Under the pieces are notes generated by a model. The model was given only the letters and a program-made list of their open reading frames with translations. It was not told the origin of the DNA and ran no database searches. This document shows, piece by piece, positions 1 through 6,297 of a DNA stretch of 13,641 nucleotides. Location: the NCBI GenBank assembly GCA_007131435.1, contig SLQM01000037.1, positions 1 through 13,641 of the forward strand. The letters are read 5' to 3'. The DNA comes from Syntrophomonadaceae bacterium. GTDB taxonomy: Bacteria > Bacillota > Dethiobacteria > DTU022. A program made the position numbers and the translations under genes. The first letter of the stretch is position 1, and each line of letters starts with the position of its first letter.

Positions 1-831
1 AGTTACTGGATTGGTAAAACATGGCCTACCCCTGGCAAGTTGGTTCAGGCTTATGTTGAAACAATTGAGCAGGCTATAGATGAAGGTGTTTGGGAACCGC
101 GGAATAAGAAGGCAGCCTTAGTTTGTGAAGATACTGACTGGGGTAGAAGTATTGCTGCTGCCCTGATGGAATTTCTGGAGGACGCAGGGTGGGAAATAGT
201 AGCTGAAGAATATTTTGCCCTTGGAGAAACTGAGCTTACACCAACCCTTTTGGCAATCAGGAACTCTGACGCTTCACTGGTTGGTTCTTCAGTTGCCAGC
301 GCTCCATCCTTTGCTGCCCTTGTCAAGCAGGCGAGGGAAGTTGATATCCAGGCAGTTATGATTGCTGACGGCCTTGGTTGGGTTGGTGAATGGTATGAGC
401 TAACAGGCGATGATTCAAATTATATCCTGGACCAGATTCCACAGTGGACCACGGCGGAGTCCAGGCAGTTCCTGCAAGATTTTGAAGCCGAATACGGCTT
501 TACTCCCAGCACATCTGCCGGTGGTCTCGCTTACGATGCAACATCTTTCTTCCTGCAAATTGCCCAGGCATGTTATGATGAATATGGTGAGCTAAGCAGG
601 GAAACCCTGCATGAGTTTGCCAATAACAAGGTAATTACAGGCGAAATTGCCTTTACTGATGGGATTATCATGGAGCAATATGTCTTCACACCGGAGAGTA
701 TTCCAGATCCGGTAGTTGGTGAAGGCTACTTTATTTTCCCGGTTATTCAGTACTTTGAGGGAGAAGGTACAGTTGTATGGCCAGATTCATTCAAAGAGGC
801 TGATTTTGTTCTTCCCGGTTATCTCCGTTAA
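1..831 (+). CDS. ABC transporter substrate-binding protein, LivK-like (5' partial)
   Basis: The reading frame is open from base 1 (SYWIGKTWPTPGK...) and ends at TAA 829-831, so 276 C-terminal residues are visible. The signal peptide and first lobe are outside the window. The family usually runs to about 380-420 residues. The visible part has the type I periplasmic-binding fold pattern of the Peripla_BP_6 (branched-chain amino acid/amide) family: a strand-helix unit around 'KAALVCEDTDWGRS', a 'SLVGSSVASAPSFAALVKQAREV' type helix, and 'TSAGGLAYDATSFFLQIAQA' towards the C-terminus. The protein should be extracytoplasmic, presumably lipid-anchored in a Gram-positive, and deliver an amino acid or related solute to Liv-type permeases. 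LivG- and LivF-type ATPase genes follow directly, which supports the assignment. The TTG at 40-42 in this frame is internal, not the start. The actual ligand cannot be told. Confidence 0.85.
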   Translation, partial: SYWIGKTWPTPGKLVQAYVETIEQAIDEGVWEPRNKKAALVCEDTDWGRSIAAALMEFLEDAGWEIVAEEYFALGETELTPTLLAIRNSDASLVGSSVASAPSFAALVKQAREVDIQAVMIADGLGWVGEWYELTGDDSNYILDQIPQWTTAESRQFLQDFEAEYGFTPSTSAGGLAYDATSFFLQIAQACYDEYGELSRETLHEFANNKVITGEIAFTDGIIMEQYVFTPESIPDPVVGEGYFIFPVIQYFEGEGTVVWPDSFKEADFVLPGYLR

Positions 832-846
832 ACAGACAAGAAGAAA

Positions 847-872
847 GGGGTGGCAGTAATATCTGTCACCCC
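847..872 (+). promoter_or_regulatory. Intercistronic hairpin between binding protein and ATPase genes
   Basis: A 10-bp stem (GGGGTGGCAG / CTGTCACCCC, with one G-T wobble) encloses a TAATAT loop, 16 bases after the binding-protein stop. No T-run follows directly, so it is a weak terminator at best. Hairpins at this place in solute-binding-protein operons often protect the upstream mRNA or attenuate read-through, so the binding protein is made in excess over the ATPases. That role is inferred. Confidence 0.5.
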
Positions 873-903
873 TGGTTAATAATTTACAGAGAGAAGGTGC
901 CGG

Positions 904-1638
904 ATGCAGGATAATATTCTGGTAACAAAAGATGTGGTTAAACGTTTTGGGGGCTTAGTTGCGGTTAAGAAGGTTTCAGTTGAAGTAAAAAAAGGAGAAA
1001 TATTTGGTATAATTGGCCCAAACGGTGCCGGTAAAACTACTTTTCTTAACTGCGTTTCAGGCATATACAAGCCGGAGGAAGGCGAAATTATATATAAAGG
1101 TGAGAGTATAAAGGGGCTTTCGTCACATATCCTTTGTAAAAAGGGCATAGCGCGTACATTTCAGATTGTTCGCTCCTTTCACAAGATGACAGCCCTTGAC
1201 AACGTCAGGGTTGCTGTAATTTTTGGTAGTGATCAAGTTCATGATCCCGACCAAAGAGCAAGGGAGCTGCTTGAATTTGTTAACTTTCCTCTGCCAGTTG
1301 ATACACTGGCATCGAATCTGAATACTGTGCAGTTAAAATACCTTGAACTGGCCCGTGCCCTGGCAACTGACGGAGAATTACTTTTACTTGATGAAGTGGC
1401 AGCAGGGTTGACCCCTGGAGAGTTGGGTGATTTTATCAATTTGATCAAAAAAATACGTGATAGTGGAGTCACTGTAATTTCTATTGAACATGTCATGAAA
1501 TTTATTATGACAATTTGTGATAGGATTGCTGTTATCCATTACGGGGAGAAAATTGCCGAAGGAACGCCCGAAGAAATAGTTGCAAACCAACTCGTTATGG
1601 AAGCATATCTGGGTAAAGAGCACACAGCAAAAAAATGA
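904..1638 (+). CDS. livG: Branched-chain amino acid-type ABC transporter ATP-binding protein LivG
   Basis: 244 residues, the normal size for LivG. ATG 904 is preceded by AGAGAAGGTG at suitable spacing. Walker A is GPNGAGKTT (38-46), the Q-loop glutamine is at Q87 (FQIVR), Walker B is LLLLDE (159-164) followed by VAAGLTPGE, and the H-loop histidine is H196 (SIEHVM). It is a cytoplasmic ATPase that energises a Liv-type (HAAT family) permease with its partner LivF, encoded 24 bases downstream. The ABC signature is degenerate: LNTVQ (139-143) stands where LSGGQ/LSYGQ is usual, although the flanking LELARALA is intact. Relaxed signatures occur among LivG-like proteins, so this need not mean loss of function. 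The neighbouring binding-protein gene points to amino acid or amide uptake. Permease genes are not in view. Confidence 0.9.
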   Translation: MQDNILVTKDVVKRFGGLVAVKKVSVEVKKGEIFGIIGPNGAGKTTFLNCVSGIYKPEEGEIIYKGESIKGLSSHILCKKGIARTFQIVRSFHKMTALDNVRVAVIFGSDQVHDPDQRARELLEFVNFPLPVDTLASNLNTVQLKYLELARALATDGELLLLDEVAAGLTPGELGDFINLIKKIRDSGVTVISIEHVMKFIMTICDRIAVIHYGEKIAEGTPEEIVANQLVMEAYLGKEHTAKK

Positions 1639-1662
1639 GCTTGACTAAGGAGCGAGATAGAA

Positions 1663-2373
1663 GTGCTTGAATTGAAAAATGTTAGTGCAGGATATGGCCC
1701 ACTGCAGATCCTCTGGGGCGTTTCGCTAAAAGTTGAAAAAGGGGAATTTGTATCACTGGTTGGCCCAAACGGTGTAGGAAAAACTACTTGTTTAAAAACT
1801 ATAGCTGGCATGGTTACTGCGACTGAAGGGGAAATAACATTTGATGGAAAAGACATAACCAACTTTTATGTACCGGATATAACAAGGCAGGGCCTCAGTT
1901 TTGTAACTGAAGATGGCTGCCTCTTTACAGGCATGACAGTTCATGAAAACTTACAGCTCGGTGCTTATATTCTAAGTGATAAAAAGAAGGTTAATGAATT
2001 GGAAAGTTTTGTTTTTGAACTTTTCCCCAGGCTGGCTGAACGGAAAAAACAGTTAGCGGGTACACTTAGTGGTGGAGAACGAAAGATGCTCTCCATTGCA
2101 AGAGGTTTGATGTCAGCGCCTAAAATTCTACTGGTCGATGAACCATCACTGGGTCTTGCACCTAACCTGGTTGACGATGTTTTTGATACGCTATTATCTT
2201 TAAATAAGGACCAGGAATTAACAATTTTTTTGGTCGAACAGAATGTACATACTACACTGGAGATCACCGATAGAACTTATGTCATAGAACAAGGGCGTAT
2301 TTGTTTGCAGGGTAACAGCAGTGACCTGCTTGATAATGACCATGTAAAAACCTGTTACCTGGGTTTATCTTAA
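1663..2373 (+). CDS. livF: Branched-chain amino acid-type ABC transporter ATP-binding protein LivF
   Basis: 236 residues, the usual LivF length. The start is GTG at 1663, chosen because AGGAG (1648-1652) lies 10 bases upstream and the protein opens with the family-typical MLELKNVSAGYG. Walker A is GPNGVGKTT (34-42), the signature is a canonical LSGGE (135-139), and Walker B is ILLVDE (155-160) followed by PSLGLAP. The switch region reads LVEQN, with no H-loop histidine, as is normal for LivF proteins. It is the second nucleotide-binding subunit and should pair with the LivG-type protein encoded upstream. Because LivG has a degenerate signature and LivF a canonical one, the heterodimer may have asymmetric ATP sites. 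The gap to LivG is 24 bases, so co-transcription is very likely. Confidence 0.9.
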   Translation: MLELKNVSAGYGPLQILWGVSLKVEKGEFVSLVGPNGVGKTTCLKTIAGMVTATEGEITFDGKDITNFYVPDITRQGLSFVTEDGCLFTGMTVHENLQLGAYILSDKKKVNELESFVFELFPRLAERKKQLAGTLSGGERKMLSIARGLMSAPKILLVDEPSLGLAPNLVDDVFDTLLSLNKDQELTIFLVEQNVHTTLEITDRTYVIEQGRICLQGNSSDLLDNDHVKTCYLGLS

Positions 2374-2428
2374 GCTATTGAGAATTCTTTTTAAGCTAAG
2401 GATTGATTAAAGAGAGAAAGGGGCAGCC

Positions 2429-3322
2429 ATGGATAAAAAAATGAAGCTAGGCATGCATACTTATACACTGCATCTTTGGGGGTTTGGACAGAACTGGGGT
2501 ATTGTCGCTGAGCCGCGCCCCAAGGAGTTTAGCCTGTTCGAGTTGATGGATAAATCGGTTTCGTGGGGACTAAACGGGCTTCATCTGACAGGTTGTGACC
2601 TTGAAAATAAGGATGAAAAAAGGCTGCAGCAGGTAAGAGAAGCTGCCGAAGAAAGAGGCCTTTACCTGGAGTATAATTTTTCTCTTAACGAAGAGTTTGA
2701 TCCACGCCTGACGGATTCTTTGGAAAAAGGAATTATGATTGCAGCAGGGCTTGGTTCTGATGTGGCTAAAGTCAGCCTCGATATAAGAAGACCACGTCCA
2801 CTTTATGGCAGCTGCTTTCATCCGGAAGTTATGAGGCAGATGGTAGATATATATAACGAGATTATCAAAGTTCTACCATTAATGGAAAGCAAAGAAGTCA
2901 AACTTGCCCTGGAAAATCATACAGAAACCTATGCTGATGAAATTATTTGGTTAATAGATCAAGTCAACCACCCCTTGGTTGGGGCCTGTGTCGATACGGT
3001 TAACTCTATGGCTGTTTTGGAGTCTCCCTTATATGCTGTTGAAAAGCTAGCCCCCTATGCATTTGTAAACCATTTCTGTGATCACAAGCTCGATCGTGAC
3101 CAGTTTGGATTACGCTTTTATGGAGTAGCTCTTGGTGATGGTGATATTGACTGCCTCAGGGTGCTTAATACAATAAAGCGGGTTTCACCAACCGACAGAA
3201 TCACTTTTGAGATCGAATGGGATATGGGTAATGATACTTTGGAAGTTGCCAGGGAAAAACAGATGGAAGCTTGTCTGAAGAGTATAAAATACGCAAGAGA
3301 TGTATTAGGCCTGGGGATTTAG
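2429..3322 (+). CDS. TIM-barrel sugar phosphate isomerase/epimerase family protein (AP endonuclease 2-like)
   Basis: 297 residues, starting at ATG 2429 with GAAAGGGG five bases upstream. The pattern is that of xylose-isomerase-like TIM barrels. There is an N-terminal strand 'KLGMHTYTLHLWGF', a helix with 'FELMDKSVSWGLNGLHL', and a set of likely metal-ligand acids and histidines in the usual order: E162 (LALENHTET), D189 (CVDTVN), H215 (VNHFCDHK), and E261 or E263 (TFEIEWD). Known members isomerise or epimerise sugars and polyols (for example inosose, tagatose or hydroxypyruvate substrates), or act as endonuclease IV. The short length and lack of DNA-repair signatures favour a small-molecule enzyme. 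It lies 55 bases after livF on the same strand, so it may be transcribed with the transporter, and the substrate could then be linked to the imported solute. The exact reaction is unknown. Confidence 0.75.
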   Translation: MDKKMKLGMHTYTLHLWGFGQNWGIVAEPRPKEFSLFELMDKSVSWGLNGLHLTGCDLENKDEKRLQQVREAAEERGLYLEYNFSLNEEFDPRLTDSLEKGIMIAAGLGSDVAKVSLDIRRPRPLYGSCFHPEVMRQMVDIYNEIIKVLPLMESKEVKLALENHTETYADEIIWLIDQVNHPLVGACVDTVNSMAVLESPLYAVEKLAPYAFVNHFCDHKLDRDQFGLRFYGVALGDGDIDCLRVLNTIKRVSPTDRITFEIEWDMGNDTLEVAREKQMEACLKSIKYARDVLGLGI

Positions 3323-3414
3323 GTTGCAAAAAAGGTTGAAGGTAATTAATACCTGTTTAACAGCTATTTTTATCTAGTGCTGTAAATCCCAACATAAAAC
3401 AATTTTATTAATTG

Positions 3415-3894
3415 CTAACTATTTATTCTGGTTATTTTACCTGTCACGGCGCTAGTTGCCCTGACCAGGTCTGCCGGTGCAAGGGCGATTTGCAGGCCGC
3501 GCAAGCCAGCGCTGACAATTATTTCATGGTATTTATTAGCTTCTTTGTCCAAGTAATATGGGTATGTGTTGTTCATGCCCAGCGGAGATACAGCTCCCCT
3601 CAGGTAACCGGTCAGGGGTTGAAGTTCTTTCAGGGCAATCAGTTCAACTTTTTTGTTTTTGCTTAGTTTTGCCAGGGCTTTCAAATCTAGTTCGTGGTCC
3701 CCGGGGATGGATGCAGTAATAATTCCGGTTTTATCACCCCGGGCTACGAGGGTTTTAAATATCTGGTCTTTAGGAACATTAAGCTTTTGGGCAGCGCCTA
3801 AAGCGCTCAAGTCATCATGATCATAAACATATTCCAGTAAGCGGTATTTAATTTTCAACCGGTCAAGCAGACGAGCTGCATTGGTTTTTTTCAT
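3415..3894 (-). CDS. ybaK: Cys-tRNA(Pro)/Cys-tRNA(Cys) deacylase, YbaK/EbsC family
   Basis: About 159 residues, the usual YbaK length. The protein begins MKKTNAARLLDRLKI. Family hallmarks are present: FKTLVARG (the catalytic lysine is K47 from this start), IPGDHELDLKALAKL, LTGYLRGAVSPLG, and VSAGLRGLQIALAPADL. YbaK hydrolyses Cys wrongly attached to tRNA(Pro) by prolyl-tRNA synthetase, a cytosolic trans-editing step that keeps translation accurate. I chose ATG 3894 over the GTG three bases upstream because GGAG then sits 7 bases from the start, against 4 for the GTG. The gene is convergent with the TIM-barrel gene and about 70 bases downstream of the repeat-rich membrane protein gene on the same strand, with a hairpin between them, so it may have its own promoter. 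Confidence 0.93.
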   Translation of the reverse strand: MKKTNAARLLDRLKIKYRLLEYVYDHDDLSALGAAQKLNVPKDQIFKTLVARGDKTGIITASIPGDHELDLKALAKLSKNKKVELIALKELQPLTGYLRGAVSPLGMNNTYPYYLDKEANKYHEIIVSAGLRGLQIALAPADLVRATSAVTGKITRINS

Positions 3895-3934
3895 CACAGG
3901 TCTCCCATCAAAAGGCTGTTCAGGCTGTTAAATA

Positions 3935-3954
3935 GGGACAGTGAGAAATGTCCC
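3935..3954 (-). terminator. Hairpin after the IP-repeat gene; possible terminator or REP-like palindrome
   Basis: The stem is a perfect 6-bp GGGACA / TGTCCC with an 8-base loop, nine bases past the end of the upstream minus-strand gene. Read on the minus strand it is followed by TATTT, a poor but possible U-tract. The form GGGACA-N-TGTCCC resembles small palindromes that occur in many copies in some Clostridia. Whether this one is repeated in the genome cannot be seen here. Confidence 0.45.
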
Positions 3955-3963
3955 ATTATCCCC

Positions 3964-4578
3964 TCAAATGCTGCGGAGCAGGAAAAGCAGGCGGACAGTG
4001 TTGATCATGGCGGTAATGCTTTCGAACTGAGATTCAAGGCCCATGCCGTCCAGCGATATGTTTAAATCCAGGGGAATGTCGACAGGAATTTCCTGGTTGA
4101 TGTAAATTATGTTGTCGCCCGATAGCAGCGTGCTTGGATCAATTGCTACTGTAGTGGAAATGGGGATGTCTTCTACAATCGGGATGTTCAGGTCCAGGGG
4201 CACATTAACCATTAGTACGCCACCGAAAGGCACCTCTACCGGTACCCGGATCACCTGGTTGATCCTGACGGAGGTTCTGATGGGCACGGTAGTGTTTATT
4301 GGAATTTCTTCGGCAAGAATCTGCTTCATATCGATTAGATCGCTAACCGGAACAGCAATTTCAATCGGGATATCACGGTCTATTGTCACATTGACGCTAA
4401 TGCCTTCATTAAGAATGTTTTGCAAGTCCTCGTTGAACTGGTGGGTGTAGGTATCAATCCTGCTGCGTACGGTAAAGAAGATGAGAATTATAATCACCAT
4501 TATTCCAGCAAGCAGGTAAAGGGAGGCTTTTTTAGCCAGTGGAAGGATATTTTCTTTATTAAAAGTAATTTTTTTCAT
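3964..4578 (-). CDS. Membrane-anchored protein with Ile-Pro-Ile/Val-Pro-Val repeats, function unknown
   Basis: 204 residues, not a family I recognise. A short basic N-terminus (MKKITFNKENILPLAKK) precedes one strong transmembrane segment at about 18-37, with no cysteine lipobox, so it is probably a signal anchor with the rest outside. A helix follows (about 40-58). The remainder is beta-rich and strongly repetitive: IPI or VPV-type tripeptides occur at 70, 76, 92, 98, 112, 116, 126, 132, 138, 164 and 168. The longer units VPLDLNIPI (126-134) and IPLDLNISL (168-176) are clearly related. A short hydrophobic tail ends the protein. An in-frame TAA lies 12 bases upstream of ATG 4578, which excludes an earlier start. 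The nearest Shine-Dalgarno-like AAGGTG is about 15 bases away, so initiation may be weak or nearly leaderless. The repeats suggest a stack of short beta strands, as in a small adhesin or scaffold, but that is inference. Confidence 0.7.
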   Translation of the reverse strand: MKKITFNKENILPLAKKASLYLLAGIMVIIILIFFTVRSRIDTYTHQFNEDLQNILNEGISVNVTIDRDIPIEIAVPVSDLIDMKQILAEEIPINTTVPIRTSVRINQVIRVPVEVPFGGVLMVNVPLDLNIPIVEDIPISTTVAIDPSTLLSGDNIIYINQEIPVDIPLDLNISLDGMGLESQFESITAMINTVRLLFLLRSI

Positions 4579-4632
4579 GTCACTATATTAATACACCTTG
4601 GGCGGTCAGACAATAGGAAGATTTGTTGATGC

Positions 4633-4661
4633 TTGTATATTAAAGGTTCTTTATATATTAT
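4633..4661 (+). promoter_or_regulatory. Possible sigma-A promoter for the DUF815 ATPase gene
   Basis: TTGTAT (4633-4638), a 17-base spacer and TATTAT (4656-4661) form a moderate -35/-10 pair in an AT-rich gap between divergent genes. A second -10-like TATAAT lies at 4717-4722 but has no convincing -35. If used, the first would give a leader of about 125 bases. The call rests on motif likeness alone. Confidence 0.3.
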
Positions 4662-4737
4662 AGAGAAAACTCAGCTTTAATATTTAGCTGTGAAAAAGGC
4701 AACCTATGGTCTGTATTATAATTTGGAGGACATATCA

Positions 4738-4791
4738 TTGCCAATTGAACCGTGTAATTTTTGCTGCGGATGTTACGATGCAGGGAGATAG
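4738..4791 (+). CDS. Candidate 17-residue cysteine-rich leader ORF
   Basis: A TTG codon at 4738 lies 8 bases after a strong GGAGG (4725-4729). It opens a short frame, MPIEPCNFCCGCYDAGR, that ends in TAG at 4789-4791, two bases before the ATG of the downstream AAA+ gene and in a different frame. The downstream gene's own AGGGAG lies inside this ORF, a geometry typical of translational coupling. Four of 17 residues are cysteines (C6, C9, C10, C12), which could bind a metal or serve as a cysteine-responsive leader peptide. The chance occurrence of so short a frame is high. The good GGAGG and the tight junction are the only support. Confidence 0.22.
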   Translation: MPIEPCNFCCGCYDAGR

Positions 4792-4793
4792 AC

Positions 4794-6170
4794 ATGAATA
4801 ATAAGCTTAAAGAAGCTGAAAAGACGCTAGGCGCAATTGACTGCCTTGTCATCTATAGAAATATTTTTAACGACCCGGTTCTTGAAAGGTTCAGGAATCT
4901 GCTGAACATGGTAATAGATGAGGACCCAGGCTCTCTGGCTATATATAATGGTTTAATTGGGGAACTGCTGGAAAAAGGGTTTGATAAGAGGCGGCAGGGA
5001 AGGGATATTTTTAAAGAACATTTTCTTGAAACCATCTTAAGCGCTGAAAATGCTTTTAGCCTGGCCACTGAAAAAGCGGATTTATTAAATACAGACGATT
5101 TGCTGGTTAAGGTCGTTAAAAATGACCTGCTCATGTTAAAAACCATCTATGATTATAACCTGGCAGATCTGGGCGAATACCTGAAAGGCTATTATATGAA
5201 TAGCTCTTTTGTCCCTATCGCTGAAGAGCCTTATTCAGGGCTTAACTGGTTATCAGTCAGTAACACCAAAAAGTACCCTGTCCAATATCATGTTAAAAAA
5301 GAACAGCTGAAAGAACTATTTCACAGTTTAAATAGCTGGAGCAGCGCTGTAGAAGAACTGGCTGTTTACTATAAAGAAACCGGCAGCGGTATTTTCGCCC
5401 GTTTCTGGGCCTTCAAGTGGAACGGTTCGGCTGCCCGCCCCGGTTTAAGGGGCATTGATAACCCTGATCCGATCCGGATGGATGATTTAGTTGGCTATAA
5501 AGATCAACAGGAGATGATAACCCGCAATACAGAGCAGTTTGTTAAAGGGCTGCCTGCCAATAACATTCTCTTGTATGGTGACCGGGGAACCGGTAAATCA
5601 TCCACCATAAAGAGTCTTGTCCATATTTTTGGCCACCGGGGGCTGCGGATAATTGAAGTGTCGAAAAGCGACCTGCTCAGCCTGCCTGACATACTGGCAG
5701 CTATTCGCAGCAGGGCCCAAAAATTTATACTTTTTATTGATGACCTTTCCTTTGAGGAAAGTGAAACTGAATACAAAGAGTTAAAGGCCCTGCTGGAGGG
5801 CAGTATTGAAAAGCCTCCTGCCAATGTTCTGCTTTATGCAACCTCCAACCGCAGGAACCTGGTGCGTGAATACTTTAGTGACAGGGAGCCTGACGAGGTT
5901 GGCAAACAGGATACTTACCAGGAAAAGCTGTCCCTGGTAGACCGTTTCGGCATAAAAATCCTTTATCCTACACCTGACAAGTGGGAATATTTGCGCACAG
6001 TAGAGGAGTTGGCGCGCAAAAGCGATATAAATATTGATAAAGCCCAGCTGCATGACCTGGCGCTGCGCTGGGTCATCTGGCATAATTCACGCTCTGGAAG
6101 AGCGGCCAGGCAGTTTGTAAATGATCTTAAGGGAAAAATCGGTCTCCATGTCTTAGATGGATTGTCTTAG
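4794..6170 (+). CDS. DUF815-type AAA+ ATP-binding protein
   Basis: 458 residues from ATG 4794. I chose this start because AGGGAG (4782-4787) sits 6 bases upstream; the longer frame from TTG 4761 lacks such a site. The N-terminal half (1-220) is mostly helical and has no motif I recognise. The C-terminal half is an AAA+ module: 'MDDLVGYKDQQE' (229-240), Walker A GDRGTGKSS (262-270), Walker B ILFIDDLSF (312-320), sensor 1 'YATSNRR' (348-354), an arginine-finger-like 'LVDRFG' (381-386) and a sensor-2-like 'GRAARQF' (435-441). This layout and the 'GLRGIDNPDPIRMDDLVG' lead-in match the DUF815 family of uncharacterised cytosolic ATPases. Their role is unknown; AAA+ proteins generally remodel protein or nucleic-acid partners. 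It stands alone on its strand, convergent with the dehydrogenase operon. Confidence 0.8.
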   Translation: MNNKLKEAEKTLGAIDCLVIYRNIFNDPVLERFRNLLNMVIDEDPGSLAIYNGLIGELLEKGFDKRRQGRDIFKEHFLETILSAENAFSLATEKADLLNTDDLLVKVVKNDLLMLKTIYDYNLADLGEYLKGYYMNSSFVPIAEEPYSGLNWLSVSNTKKYPVQYHVKKEQLKELFHSLNSWSSAVEELAVYYKETGSGIFARFWAFKWNGSAARPGLRGIDNPDPIRMDDLVGYKDQQEMITRNTEQFVKGLPANNILLYGDRGTGKSSTIKSLVHIFGHRGLRIIEVSKSDLLSLPDILAAIRSRAQKFILFIDDLSFEESETEYKELKALLEGSIEKPPANVLLYATSNRRNLVREYFSDREPDEVGKQDTYQEKLSLVDRFGIKILYPTPDKWEYLRTVEELARKSDINIDKAQLHDLALRWVIWHNSRSGRAARQFVNDLKGKIGLHVLDGLS

Positions 6171-6238
6171 CATAACTGGCATTGCTGCCGATGCCCCGGG
6201 TGGAATACTGCCCGGTTGATAAGTATTTATAAAACTAA

Positions 6239-6270
6239 GCCCGGCAAACCAGGTCTTCAGGCTGCCGGGC
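6239..6270. terminator. Bidirectional intrinsic terminator between convergent genes
   Basis: A perfect 8-bp GC-rich stem GCCCGGCA / TGCCGGGC encloses a 16-base loop. Read on the minus strand it is followed by TTAGTTTTAT, a usable U-tract for the dehydrogenase operon ending at 6298. On the plus strand it is followed by AGTTTAATTGTGTTT, which is weaker, for the AAA+ gene ending at 6170. A further short GC stem (CCGGG 6196-6200 / CCCGG 6211-6215) lies just upstream on the plus strand. Confidence 0.7.
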
Positions 6271-6297
6271 AGTTTAATTGTGTTTATACTCCGGGTG

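Noticed and set aside
3360..3383. ACAGC...GCTGT inverted repeat after the TIM-barrel gene as a terminator
   Set aside because: The stem is only 5 bp with a 14-base loop, and no T-run follows.
4109..4629. Plus-strand open frames opposite the IP-repeat gene
   Set aside because: They mirror the repetitive minus-strand gene and have no ribosome binding site; the minus frame has a clear membrane anchor and repeats.
4600..4737. Riboswitch or T-box in the leader of the DUF815 gene
   Set aside because: A small CAGCT/AGCTG stem is present, but I found no T-box sequence and no conserved core of a riboswitch class I know.
4726..4742. GG-N10-GC spacing (AGGACA-TATCA-TTGCC) upstream of the DUF815 gene, as a possible fourth sigma-54 promoter
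   Set aside because: Only the GG and TTGC match. The -24 box is otherwise unlike TGGCAC, and the GG is part of a ribosome-binding-like GGAGG.
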